Positions 1 to 7,825 of a DNA stretch of 46,511 nt are shown here, piece by piece. Each line of letters starts with the position of its first letter. Within the stretch, counting starts at the first letter, position 1. The position numbers and the translations under genes are program-made. This stretch comes from Rhizobium alarense. Lineage in GTDB: Bacteria; Pseudomonadota; Alphaproteobacteria; Rhizobiales; Rhizobiaceae. Location: positions 23,864 to 70,374 of the forward strand of contig NZ_JAKGBU010000015.1 in the NCBI RefSeq assembly GCF_021555155.1, given 5' to 3'. A model generated the notes under the pieces. The model was given only the letters and a program-made list of their open reading frames with translations, did not search any database and was not told the DNA's origin.

Positions 1-1
1 T

Positions 2-310
2 GCCGATTCGCTCGGCGGCGGCATCGGCCTCGACAATACGGTGACCTTCCCGATGTGCCGCGCGCTTCTCGACGACGTGATCCTGCTTTCCGAAGCCGAG
101 ATCGCCGCCGGCATGCGCCATGCCTATCTTGAGGAGCGCGAGGTGATCGAGGGTGCTGCGGCGGTCGGAATCGCGGCGCTTCTCGCCGGTCGTCTCGGCA
201 CGCTCGACGGTCCCGTCGTTGCGATCCTTTCCGGCCGCAATGTCGATATGAACCTGCACCGGCGGGTGGTGAACGGCGAGGACGATCCGTTTCGGGAGGA
301 GATGGCATGA
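2..310 (+). CDS. eutB: Ectoine-utilisation threonine dehydratase-like protein EutB, C-terminal part (5' end outside window)
   Basis: Open from the first bases in frame 2, so only the last ~102 residues are present and the start lies upstream of the window. The visible part begins ADSLGGGIG and runs through a conserved helical end with a DGPVVAILSGRNVD segment, as at the C-terminus of fold-type II PLP enzymes of the serine/threonine dehydratase family. Family membership alone would allow threonine dehydratase. The gene directly overlaps an eutC homologue (ATGA overlap) and is followed by doeA and doeB, which points to EutB of the ectoine/5-hydroxyectoine degradation operon, where it is thought to act on hydroxylated intermediates. 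The ectoine-specific call rests on context. Confidence 0.82.
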   Translation, partial: ADSLGGGIGLDNTVTFPMCRALLDDVILLSEAEIAAGMRHAYLEEREVIEGAAAVGIAALLAGRLGTLDGPVVAILSGRNVDMNLHRRVVNGEDDPFREEMA

Positions 311-1299
311 CCACGATGAAGATCCTGACCGAGGCGGATCTCCGCCGGATCGTGCCGCTCGATCTCGAGGCGATCGCCTGCGTCGAGGATGCCTTCCATG
401 CGCTTGCCACCAAGGCCGTGTCGATGCCGCCGATCCTGCGACTCGATATTCCCGAGCATCGCGGCGAGGTGGATGTGAAGACGGCCTATGTGCCGGGTCT
501 CGACGGATTTGCCATCAAGATCAGTCCCGGCTTCTTCGACAATCCGAAGATCGGCCTGCCGAGCACGAACGGCATGATGGTGCTGTTGTCGGCGAAGACC
601 GGCCTGGTGCAGGCGCTGCTGCTCGACAACGGCTATCTGACCGACGTGCGCACGGCTGCTGCCGGGGCCGTTGCGGCGAAACATCTTTCGCGTGACGATG
701 CGTCCGTTGCCGCCATCTTCGGTGCCGGCATGCAGGCGAAGCTGCAGCTCGAAGCCTTGAGCCTGGTCCGCCCGATCCGTGAGGCCCGGATCTGGGCGCG
801 CGATCTGGAGAAGGCTGAGGCCGCCGCGACGGACCTCGCCGGCAGGCTCGGCATTTCCATTCGCGCCGTGGTCGATCCGGCGCAGGCGGTCGACGGCGCC
901 GATGTCATCGTCACGACCACGCCGTCCGAAACGCCGATCCTGAAGGCCGAATGGCTCCAGCCCGGCCAGCATGTCACGGCCATGGGCTCGGATGCCGAGC
1001 ACAAGAACGAGATCGAGCCCGCGGTCATCACCGGCGCCGGCCTCTATGTTGCCGACAGCCTGAAGCAGACGCGCCGGCTGGGCGAGTTGCACCACGCCAT
1101 CGAGGCGGGGCTCGTCACAGCAGAAGCCGATTTTCCGGAACTGGGCGCGGTCATCGCCGGACGCAGGCAGGGCCGCACGAGCCCGGACCAGATCACCGTC
1201 GCCGATCTCACCGGCACGGGCATCCAGGACACCGCCATCGCCACGCTCGCCTTTGCCCGTGCACGCGCGGCCGATGCCGGAACGACATTCGAAAGCTGA
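307..1299 (+). CDS. eutC: Ectoine utilisation protein EutC, ornithine cyclodeaminase/mu-crystallin family
   Basis: 330 residues, full length for the ornithine cyclodeaminase/mu-crystallin family. A Rossmann dinucleotide-binding motif FGAGMQA lies at residues 138-144, and the preceding LTDVRTAAAG segment (about 111-120) is the family's substrate/cofactor-contacting strand. Lys71 in AIKIS is the expected substrate-side lysine. The start codon overlaps the eutB stop by four bases (ATGA), so translation is probably coupled. In ectoine gene clusters EutC works with EutB downstream of ring opening, probably converting the hydroxylated diaminobutyrate branch. True ornithine cyclodeaminase activity is possible from family alone, but the eutB-eutC-doeA-doeB order makes the ectoine role much more likely. 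Confidence 0.88.
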   Translation: MTTMKILTEADLRRIVPLDLEAIACVEDAFHALATKAVSMPPILRLDIPEHRGEVDVKTAYVPGLDGFAIKISPGFFDNPKIGLPSTNGMMVLLSAKTGLVQALLLDNGYLTDVRTAAAGAVAAKHLSRDDASVAAIFGAGMQAKLQLEALSLVRPIREARIWARDLEKAEAAATDLAGRLGISIRAVVDPAQAVDGADVIVTTTPSETPILKAEWLQPGQHVTAMGSDAEHKNEIEPAVITGAGLYVADSLKQTRRLGELHHAIEAGLVTAEADFPELGAVIAGRRQGRTSPDQITVADLTGTGIQDTAIATLAFARARAADAGTTFES

Positions 1300-1331
1300 A
1301 TGCCGGCGCCGCCGGTTTTGAGGAAAGACCC

Positions 1332-2513
1332 ATGAAACAAGCCAATCTCAAATTCTCCCTGGCGGAGTACGAAGCACGGCTCGACAAGACCCGGAAGGCC
1401 ATGGAGGCCAAGGGTATCGACGTGCTGATCTGCTCCGATCCGTCGAACATGAACTGGCTGACGGGCTATGACGGCTGGTCCTTCTACGTGCACCAGTGCG
1501 TCGTCGTGCCGCCCTCGGGCGAGCCGATCTGGTACGGCCGCGGGCAGGATGCCAACGGTGCCAAGTTCACCGCCTACCTGAAGCACGAGAACATCATCGG
1601 TTATCCGGACCACTATGTGCAGTCCACCGAGCGCCACCCGATGGACTACCTGTCGGCAAAGCTCGCCGAACGTGGCCTCGACAAGATGACGATCGGCGTC
1701 GAGATGGACAATTACTGGTTCTCCGCCGCCGCCTTCGCCTCGCTCACAAAGCATCTGCCGAACGCCCGCTTCGTCGACGCGACCGCGCTCGTGAACTGGC
1801 AGCGTGCGGTGAAGAGCGAGACGGAAATCACATATATGCGCAATGCCGCGCGCATCGTGGAAGCCATGCACCAGCGCATCTTCGACACGATCGAGGTCGG
1901 CATGCGCAAATGCGATCTCGTCGCCGAGATCTACGATGCCGGCACGCGTGGCGTCGATGGCATCGGCGGCGACTATCCGGCGATCGTGCCGCTGCTTCCA
2001 TCCGGCGTCGAGGCGTCCGCGCCGCATCTCACCTGGGACGACCGGCCGATGAAATCCGGTGAAGGTACGTTCTTCGAGATCGCCGGCTGCTACAACCGCT
2101 ACCACCTGCCGCTGTCGCGCACCGTCTTCCTGGGCAAGCCGACGCAGGCCTTCATCAATGCGGAAAAGGCGACGCTCGAAGGCATGGAGGCGGGCCTTGC
2201 CGTCGCCAAGCCCGGCAACACCTGCGAGGACATCGCCAACGCCTTCTTCGGGGTTCTCAAGAAATACGGCATCGTGAAGGACAACCGCACCGGCTATCCG
2301 ATCGGCGTCTCCTATCCGCCGGACTGGGGCGAGCGCACCATGAGCCTGCGCCCCGGCGACAGGACGGAACTGAAGCCGGGCATGACCTTCCATTTCATGA
2401 CGGGTCTCTGGCTGGAGGATATGGGCTTCGAGACGACGGAGAGCATCCTGATCACCGAGGCCGGGGTCGAGTGCCTGGCCAATGTGCCGCGCAAGCTTTT
2501 CGTGAAGGACTGA
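1332..2513 (+). CDS. doeA: Ectoine hydrolase DoeA (EutD), M24 peptidase-like
   Basis: 393 residues. The start chosen is the ATG at 1332, preceded by a good ribosome-binding site (GAGGAAAG at 1319-1326); an open frame extends further upstream inside eutC but is not needed. The protein has the two-domain creatinase/prolidase (pita-bread) layout: an N-terminal domain with SDPSNMNWLTGYDGWSFY, then a C-terminal M24 domain with the conserved FFEIAGCYNRYHLPLSRT stretch and the C-terminal ETTESILITE strand. DoeA opens the ectoine ring to N-acetyl-diaminobutyrate isomers in the cytoplasm, and the deacetylase DoeB next door takes the product. Fourth-from-last position in the pathway order eutB-eutC-doeA-doeB supports the call over a generic aminopeptidase. 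Confidence 0.9.
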   Translation: MKQANLKFSLAEYEARLDKTRKAMEAKGIDVLICSDPSNMNWLTGYDGWSFYVHQCVVVPPSGEPIWYGRGQDANGAKFTAYLKHENIIGYPDHYVQSTERHPMDYLSAKLAERGLDKMTIGVEMDNYWFSAAAFASLTKHLPNARFVDATALVNWQRAVKSETEITYMRNAARIVEAMHQRIFDTIEVGMRKCDLVAEIYDAGTRGVDGIGGDYPAIVPLLPSGVEASAPHLTWDDRPMKSGEGTFFEIAGCYNRYHLPLSRTVFLGKPTQAFINAEKATLEGMEAGLAVAKPGNTCEDIANAFFGVLKKYGIVKDNRTGYPIGVSYPPDWGERTMSLRPGDRTELKPGMTFHFMTGLWLEDMGFETTESILITEAGVECLANVPRKLFVKD

Positions 2514-2516
2514 GCC

Positions 2517-3524
2517 ATGCTGGAACGTACCTTGCGCCCGTCGCCGATCAGCCCCACGGTCGATTTTTCGGCCGAGGGGGTGCAGCACGGCTTCCTGCGC
2601 CTGCCCTACAGCCGGGACGATTCCGCCTGGGGATCTGTGATGACCCCGCTGACGGTGGTGAAGAACGGCGACGGGCCGACGGCACTGCTCACCGGTGGCA
2701 ATCACGGCGACGAATACGAAGGGCCGATCGCGCTCTTCGACCTTGCCCGCACGTTGAAGGCGGAGGATGTCACCGGCCGCGTCATCATCGTTCCGGCGAT
2801 GAATTATCCGGCCTTTGCGGCCGGCACGCGCACCTCGCCGGTCGACAAAGGCAACATGAACCGCAGCTTTCCGGGCGCGCCTGACGGTACGGTCACCCAG
2901 AAGATCGCGGATTATTTCCAGCGCGTGCTGCTGCCGCTCGCCGACATCGTGCTCGACTTTCATTCGGGCGGAAGGACGCTCGACTTCCTGCCCTTCTGCG
3001 CGGCGCATGTCCTGCCCGACAAGATGCAGGAGGCGAAGGCGTTCGACCTCGTCTCGGCCTTCGGTGCGCCGTGGTCGATGAAGATGCTGGAGATCGATGC
3101 GGTCGGCATGTACGACACGGCGGCGGAAGAGATGGGCAAGGTGTTCGTGACCACCGAACTCGGCGGCGGCGGCACCGCGACGGCAAAGAGTGCCGGCATC
3201 GCAAAACGCGGCGTCGCCAATGTGCTGAAGGCCGCAGGTATCCTGAAAGGCGCCGTGGTATCGTCGGAGACCACCTGGCTCGACATGCCGGACGGCGACT
3301 GCTTCAGCGTCGCTTTGGATGGCGGCATGATCGAACCGCTCTTCGATCTCGGCGATAGGGTGCAGAAGGGCGATGTCGTCGCCCGCATCTATCCGCTTGG
3401 CCGCACCGGCGTGGAACCTGAGGAAGTGAAGGCCAAGATGGACGGCATCCTGGCGGCCCGCCACTTTCCGGGTCTCGTCAAGCCGGGCGACTGCGTCAGC
3501 GTGCTGGCGGTGGCGGTGGAGTGA
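2517..3524 (+). CDS. doeB: N-alpha-acetyl-L-2,4-diaminobutyrate deacetylase DoeB (EutE)
   Basis: 335 residues, three bases after the doeA stop. It belongs to the succinylglutamate desuccinylase/aspartoacylase zinc-hydrolase family. The zinc site is visible: His63 and Glu66 in GGNHGDEYEGP, and His149 in DFHSGG. A substrate-arginine motif NMNRSFPG (113-120) and the catalytic glutamate in TTELGGGG (about residue 214) are also present. DoeB releases acetate from N-acetyl-diaminobutyrate, giving 2,4-diaminobutyrate for transamination. It is the last gene of the visible ectoine operon; the doeC/doeD-type dehydrogenase and transaminase steps are not in this window and are presumably encoded elsewhere. 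Confidence 0.9.
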   Translation: MLERTLRPSPISPTVDFSAEGVQHGFLRLPYSRDDSAWGSVMTPLTVVKNGDGPTALLTGGNHGDEYEGPIALFDLARTLKAEDVTGRVIIVPAMNYPAFAAGTRTSPVDKGNMNRSFPGAPDGTVTQKIADYFQRVLLPLADIVLDFHSGGRTLDFLPFCAAHVLPDKMQEAKAFDLVSAFGAPWSMKMLEIDAVGMYDTAAEEMGKVFVTTELGGGGTATAKSAGIAKRGVANVLKAAGILKGAVVSSETTWLDMPDGDCFSVALDGGMIEPLFDLGDRVQKGDVVARIYPLGRTGVEPEEVKAKMDGILAARHFPGLVKPGDCVSVLAVAVE

Positions 3525-3589
3525 GGCTCGCCTGTGATGCGGGAAGAAAATTTTGTGTCGAGCGATGGGCCTCCGTACTTTCGTCGTCG

Positions 3590-3610
3590 TCCTCGGACGT
3601 GTCCCGAGGA
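3590..3610 (+). repeat. Dispersed palindromic repeat, copy A
   Basis: An imperfect hairpin TCCTCGGA-CGTGT-CCCGAGGA with flanks CGTCG on the left and CCTGCTG on the right. Arms, five-base loop and flanks match the other copies at 3636-3658, 21287-21309 and 21431-21453 when put in the same orientation. It lies in the 228-bp gap between doeB and the glycerate kinase gene, which converge here. No T-run follows, so it does not look like a simple terminator. Confidence 0.7.
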
Positions 3611-3635
3611 CCTGCTGCCGTCGCCAAGTGGTCAG

Positions 3636-3658
3636 ACCCTCGCCACAAGGGCGAGGGT
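3636..3658 (-). repeat. Dispersed palindromic repeat, copy B (opposite orientation)
   Basis: A perfect 9-bp stem ACCCTCGCC / GGCGAGGGT around loop ACAAG. Read on the minus strand this is CGTCA, stem, CTTGT loop, stem, TCTG: the same layout as copies C and D but with a different, fully compensated stem sequence. It lies 25 bases from copy A in inverted orientation. The remaining bases of the 3525-3752 gap show nothing else recognisable. Confidence 0.72.
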
Positions 3659-3752
3659 GACGACGCGGGCGGAGAAGTGGTGCCCAAATAGGGCCGTAGC
3701 GTCTTTGACTGTCGGCCGGTTTCGCAGACGCGGCATACCTTTTAAGTAAGTT

Positions 3753-5021
3753 TTATCTTACCAAAATCGCCCGAAAATCGTTGACGTTCGTACCGGTCGG
3801 GCCGGTGTCGAAGATGTCGCCGACCGCGTCGAAGGCGCTCCAGGCGTCGTGGCCCATCAGCAGCGCGCGCGGGTCGATGTCCTTTTCCCGCATCCTTGCG
3901 ATCGAGGTGCCATCAGCGAAGGCGCCGGCATTGTGTTCCGAGCCGTCACGGCCGTCGGTGTCCGCCGCCAGCGCATGAATGTCGTGCTGGCCATCGATGG
4001 CAAGCGCGAAGGACAGCAGGAATTCCGTGTTGCGCCCGCCCTTGCCGTAGCCCTCGTCACGGATCGTCACGGTCGTTTCGCCGCCGGAGAGGATAAGCGA
4101 AGGTTTGCGGAACGGGCGGTCGTGAGTGCGCATTTCGCGGGCGAGTGCGGCATGCATCAACCCGATGTCGCGCGCCTCGCCCTCGATCGAATCCGACAGG
4201 ATATGCGTCTCGATCCCATGTCTGCGTGCTGCCTCGGCCGCCGCCTCCAGCGACACGCGGGCCGAGGCGATCACATGATGTTCCTGCCGCGCGAAGACCG
4301 GGTCGTCGGGTCCCGGCGCGGCGGCATTCGCGCCGTTGATGTGGTCCATCACCGCATCCGGAAGTTTCATCCGGTACTGGCGGATGATGGCCCGAGCATC
4401 GTCCGGCGTCGATCTGTCCGGCACGGTCGGGCCGGAAGCCACATGGGCGGGGTTGTCGCCCGGTATGTCGGATAGGACGAGGCTTGCGACGCGTGCCGGG
4501 TGCGCCGCATGCGCCAGCCGGCCGCCCTTGATGCGCGAAACGTGCTTGCGCACCACGTTCATGGCCGAGATCGGCGCGCCGGAGGCGAGCAGCGCCCTGT
4601 TGACGACGATCTCGTCGTCAAGCGTCAGGTTGCCGGCCGGCGCAGGCAGCAGCGAGGAGCCGCCGCCGGAGATCAGCGCGATCACCAGATCATTCTCCGT
4701 CAGGCCCCGCACCTCGCGCAGCAGCCGCCCCGATGCGGCAAGACCCGCCTCGTCCGGCACGGGGTGGGCCGATTGCAGCACGGCGATCCGCCGGCATTCG
4801 GCGACAGGCCCGTGCTGGGCGACGACCGCCCCCTCGAGTGGCCCATCCCACAGCGTTTCCAGCGCCGCGGCCATCTGGCTCGCTGCCTTGCCGGCGCCGA
4901 CCACGACGGTCCTTCCCTTCGGCCGTTGCGGCAGGTGCGCCCGGATCGCCTCCAGGGGATCAGCCGCCTTAACGGCGACATGGAAAAGGGAGGCCAGGAA
5001 GGCGCGCGGATCGTTGATCAT
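3753..5021 (-). CDS. Glycerate 2-kinase / TtuD-like protein (MOFRL family)
   Basis: 422 residues, normal length for the GckA/TtuD (GK-II) family, historically also annotated hydroxypyruvate reductase. Seen: N-terminal nucleotide-fold motif VGAGKAASQM (41-50), AHPVPDEAG near 85-93, the glycine-rich ISGGGSSLL (117-125), and the C-terminal MOFRL domain with LSGGETTVTI, YGKGGRNTEF and ADTDGRDG. These enzymes phosphorylate D-glycerate to 2-phosphoglycerate, feeding lower glycolysis. It is the last gene of the long minus-strand sugar operon, three bases after the Dabb gene. This suggests that a three-carbon acid (glycerate, possibly from hydroxypyruvate or tartronate semialdehyde) is an end product of the pathway. 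Confidence 0.9.
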   Translation of the reverse strand: MINDPRAFLASLFHVAVKAADPLEAIRAHLPQRPKGRTVVVGAGKAASQMAAALETLWDGPLEGAVVAQHGPVAECRRIAVLQSAHPVPDEAGLAASGRLLREVRGLTENDLVIALISGGGSSLLPAPAGNLTLDDEIVVNRALLASGAPISAMNVVRKHVSRIKGGRLAHAAHPARVASLVLSDIPGDNPAHVASGPTVPDRSTPDDARAIIRQYRMKLPDAVMDHINGANAAAPGPDDPVFARQEHHVIASARVSLEAAAEAARRHGIETHILSDSIEGEARDIGLMHAALAREMRTHDRPFRKPSLILSGGETTVTIRDEGYGKGGRNTEFLLSFALAIDGQHDIHALAADTDGRDGSEHNAGAFADGTSIARMREKDIDPRALLMGHDAWSAFDAVGDIFDTGPTGTNVNDFRAILVR

Positions 5022-5024
5022 CCC

Positions 5025-5345
5025 TCAGTCATCGGCGATTTCGAGATCGTAGACAAGCACGCCCTCGATGCCGCCCTGCGCCGCGGCGACGATCTTGGCA
5101 CCGGTCCTGCGGTGTTCCTCGTCGACAAGATAGGCGTCCCGGGCGAGCGTATCGTCGAAATCGACGATGAAACCCTCCGAGTAGCCCTTGTCCATGCCCG
5201 TCTCCGGGCTGACATTGATGCCGACATGAGCGGCGAGAAAACCGGGAATGCGGTCCTTCAGCGCCGTGATCTCATTATAGATTTCCGTCTTCAGGTGCTC
5301 GGCCAAACCGGGCTTGAAGCGAATGAAGACGCAGTGGCGGATCAT
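5025..5345 (-). CDS. Dabb (stress-responsive A/B barrel) domain protein
   Basis: 106 residues forming a single dimeric alpha+beta barrel domain: the opening MIRHCVFIRFKPG, a central HVGINVSPETG strand region and an aromatic GFIVDFDD strand are typical of the Dabb family. Members are small dimeric proteins, some stress-induced and some acting as small cyclases or isomerases; no catalytic role can be read here. It sits nine bases downstream of the GMC dehydrogenase gene and three bases before the glycerate kinase gene, so it is co-transcribed and may process or bind a pathway intermediate. Confidence 0.8.
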   Translation of the reverse strand: MIRHCVFIRFKPGLAEHLKTEIYNEITALKDRIPGFLAAHVGINVSPETGMDKGYSEGFIVDFDDTLARDAYLVDEEHRRTGAKIVAAAQGGIEGVLVYDLEIADD

Positions 5346-5354
5346 CGGTTCCTC

Positions 5355-7010
5355 CTATCGAATGGCGGCACGCGCCCTCGGCCGCGTGTCGTTGCGTTCG
5401 TGCGCGAAAATCTGCGGCGCGAGTGGCGGGCGCTCGCGGATGATGTCGGCACCCTTTTCCCCGACCATGATCGTCGGCGCGTTGGTATTGCAGGACGGAA
5501 CGCGCGGCATGACGGAACTGTCGCAGACGCGCAGGCCTTCAAGCCCCCGGACCTTGAGATCGAGCCCGACGACGGCGTCGGCGCCGGTGCCCATTTTGCA
5601 GGTGCCGACCGGATGGTGGTCGGTCTTGGCATTGGCACAGCCGTAGTCGAACAGCTCCTCGTCGGTCACAACTTTCGGCCCCGGCAGACGCTCGGCGATC
5701 ACGAAGGGTTTCAGCGCCGCCTGCTGCATGATCTCGCGGGCGATCTTCAGTCCTTCGATCGACATCTTCCGGTCATGCGGGTCGTCCCAGTAGTTCGGGT
5801 CGATCAGCGGTGCGGCGGCAGGGTCGGCGGAAGCAAGCCGTACGGTGCCACGCGAGCGCGGATGCAGATAGGCCGAGTTCAGCGTCACGCCGGCATTCCT
5901 CAACTTCTCGACTCCCGCCTCGATGCCGGAACCGAGGCCGAGGTGGAACTGGATGTCGGGCGAGCGGGCATCGGGGTCGGCGTACCAGAAGCCGCCCGTC
6001 TCGAACAGCGAGGAGGCGACGGGGCCGGAGCGGAAGAGCACATATTGCAGGCCGGCCCAGAGCGTGCGGTGCAGCTTCGCCACGCCGTCATAGGTGTGGT
6101 CGCCGGTGCATTCGGAAATCACGAAAAGATCGAGGTGGTCCTGCATGTTGGATCCGACGGCCGGCAGGTCGTGCTTCACCTGAACGCCTGCCGATTTCAG
6201 GTGATCGGCCGGGCCGATGCCGGATTGCAGGAGCAGCTTCGGCGAGCCGATGGCGCCGGAGGAGACGAGTACCTCGCGCTCTGCCCGGATCGTCTCGACG
6301 CCCTTGGCCGTCACCGCCTCGACGCCGACGGCGCGGGTTCCCTCCAGGACGATGCGGGCGACGCGGGTGCCGGTGCGGATCGTCAGGTTGCGGCGGTCCC
6401 TGATCGGCGAGAGATAGGCGAGCGAGGCGGAGGAGCGGCGGCGGTTTTTCTGGGTGAGCTGGTAGAAGCCGACGCCCGCCTGCTGGCGGCCATTGAAGTC
6501 GTGGTTGTAGGGGATGCCGAGCTCCTGGCCGGCGCGGATATAGGCGTCGCAGATCGGCAGGCCCGAAACCGGCATGGAGACGCCGAGCGGACCGCCATAG
6601 GAATGATAGTCGTCGGCAAAACGCTGATTGTCCTCGGCCCGCTTGAAATAGGGCAGGATTTCCCGATAGCTCCAGCCCTCGCAGCCGTCCTCGCTCGCCC
6701 AGAGATCGTAGTCGCTCGCATTGCCGCGGGTATAGAGCTGCGCGTTGATCGAGGAGCCGCCGCCGATCACCTTCGCCTGGGTATAGCGCAGCACGCGGCC
6801 CTTCATGTGCTTCTGCGGCACGGTCTCCCAGCCCCAGCTCGCCACGCCCTTGGTCATCCTGGCGAAGCCCGCCGGCATGTGGAACAGCGGGTTCCAGTCC
6901 CCGCCGCCGGCCTCCAGCAGCAGCACGCGCACGGTCGGATCTTCCGAAAGCCGGTTTGCCAGAACGCAGCCGGCAGGCCCGGCGCCGGTGATGATGTAGT
7001 CGTAAGTCAT
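5355..7010 (-). CDS. GMC-family FAD-dependent dehydrogenase (choline dehydrogenase-like)
   Basis: 551 residues, full length for glucose-methanol-choline oxidoreductases. FAD-binding GAGPAG is at residues 9-14, the LLLEAGG strand follows, the GMC signature is around RYTQAKVIGGGSSINAQLY, and the C-terminal catalytic His/Asn pair lies in HHPVGTCKMG and CNTNAPTIMVGEKGADI. Sequence alone suggests choline/alcohol dehydrogenase, but no bet genes are nearby. It is embedded in a sugar-transport operon with a second GMC enzyme, an SDR and a glycerate kinase, so oxidation of a sugar, polyol or sugar-derived alcohol is more likely. The electron acceptor is unknown; no cytochrome partner is encoded beside it. 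Confidence 0.88.
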   Translation of the reverse strand: MTYDYIITGAGPAGCVLANRLSEDPTVRVLLLEAGGGDWNPLFHMPAGFARMTKGVASWGWETVPQKHMKGRVLRYTQAKVIGGGSSINAQLYTRGNASDYDLWASEDGCEGWSYREILPYFKRAEDNQRFADDYHSYGGPLGVSMPVSGLPICDAYIRAGQELGIPYNHDFNGRQQAGVGFYQLTQKNRRRSSASLAYLSPIRDRRNLTIRTGTRVARIVLEGTRAVGVEAVTAKGVETIRAEREVLVSSGAIGSPKLLLQSGIGPADHLKSAGVQVKHDLPAVGSNMQDHLDLFVISECTGDHTYDGVAKLHRTLWAGLQYVLFRSGPVASSLFETGGFWYADPDARSPDIQFHLGLGSGIEAGVEKLRNAGVTLNSAYLHPRSRGTVRLASADPAAAPLIDPNYWDDPHDRKMSIEGLKIAREIMQQAALKPFVIAERLPGPKVVTDEELFDYGCANAKTDHHPVGTCKMGTGADAVVGLDLKVRGLEGLRVCDSSVMPRVPSCNTNAPTIMVGEKGADIIRERPPLAPQIFAHERNDTRPRARAAIR

Positions 7011-7045
7011 GCGGTGTCCTCAGGTTTCTGCCCGGGCGCGGCAGT

Positions 7046-7825
7046 TCAAAGCCGCCCGATCGACAGCCCGCCGTCGAGATTGATCACGCTGCCCGTTGCA
7101 AAGCCGAACCGCCCCGTCGCAAGTGCGGCGACGGCGCTGCCGATGTCGTCCGGTTCGCCCCAGCGCCTCACCGGCACCAGGCCGCCGTCGATCAGTGCGT
7201 CGTATTTCGCCGAGACGCCGGCGGTCATGTCGGAGCGAATGATACCGGGGCGGATCTCGAAGACGGCGATGCCGGTTTCCGCCAATCTCAGCGCCAGCCC
7301 CTGGCTGAAGGCTGCGAGCCCCGCCTTGGTCATGCAGTAGTCGAGCCGTTCGGGCGAACTCAATGCTGCCGACACGGATGTGATGTTGATGACCGAGCGT
7401 GGGCCTCGTGCCGCCTGTCCGGCCAGCATCGAGCGCAGCACGGCCTGGGTAAAGAACACAGTGCCGCGGAGATTTGTCGAAACGATCGTATCGAAATTCT
7501 CCGGCGCGAGGTCGAGGAAGTCGGCGCGCACGACCGACGCGATGCCGGCATTGTTGACGAGGCATTCGATGCCGCCGAGCCTGTCCTCGATCGCGGAGAC
7601 GGTCCCCGCGTGACCGGAGAGATCGGCAAGGTCACCCTTGAGATAGATCGCGCGGCCGCCCAGCGTGGAGATGTCGGCGAGCATTGCGTCCGTCGCGGAA
7701 TCGCTGTCTCCGATGCCGGTGATGGCGATGTCGAAACCGTCTGCCGCAAGAGCCCTCGCAACGCCAAGCCCGATGCCGCGACGGCCGCCGGTGATGATCG
7801 CAACGGGACGTTCGCGCGGGCTCAT
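7046..7825 (-). CDS. Short-chain dehydrogenase/reductase (3-ketoacyl-ACP reductase-like)
   Basis: 259 residues, classical SDR. The cofactor motif TGGRRGIG is at 12-19, NNAG at 91-94, and the catalytic set is Ser (about 150), Tyr163 and Lys167 in YCMTK. The start at 7825 overlaps the stop of the upstream GMC gene by four bases (ATGA), implying translational coupling. The annotation 3-ketoacyl-ACP reductase is the usual family default. In this operon it more likely interconverts a keto and hydroxyl group on a sugar-derived intermediate, possibly reducing a product of one of the two GMC dehydrogenases. Confidence 0.87.
   Translation of the reverse strand: MSPRERPVAIITGGRRGIGLGVARALAADGFDIAITGIGDSDSATDAMLADISTLGGRAIYLKGDLADLSGHAGTVSAIEDRLGGIECLVNNAGIASVVRADFLDLAPENFDTIVSTNLRGTVFFTQAVLRSMLAGQAARGPRSVINITSVSAALSSPERLDYCMTKAGLAAFSQGLALRLAETGIAVFEIRPGIIRSDMTAGVSAKYDALIDGGLVPVRRWGEPDDIGSAVAALATGRFGFATGSVINLDGGLSIGRL

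Noticed and set aside
1044-3464. Very long minus-strand open frame opposite eutC, doeA and doeB
   Set aside because: It is an antisense shadow of GC-rich genes: Arg/His/Gly-rich composition without domain motifs, while the plus strand encodes recognisable enzymes with ribosome-binding sites.
3636-3658. Hairpin considered as the terminator of the ectoine operon
   Set aside because: There is no T-run after the stem on either strand, and the sequence matches a dispersed palindromic repeat family found elsewhere in the window.
5355-7010. Calling this GMC gene betA (choline dehydrogenase)
   Set aside because: The HPVGTCKMG motif is shared by many GMC enzymes; no betB, betI or choline transporter is nearby and the gene sits in a sugar operon.
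4500-7340. 946-codon plus-strand open frame opposite glycerate kinase, Dabb, GMC and SDR genes
   Set aside because: It spans four real genes on the other strand, is low in hydrophobic order and has no recognisable domain; typical high-GC antisense artefact.
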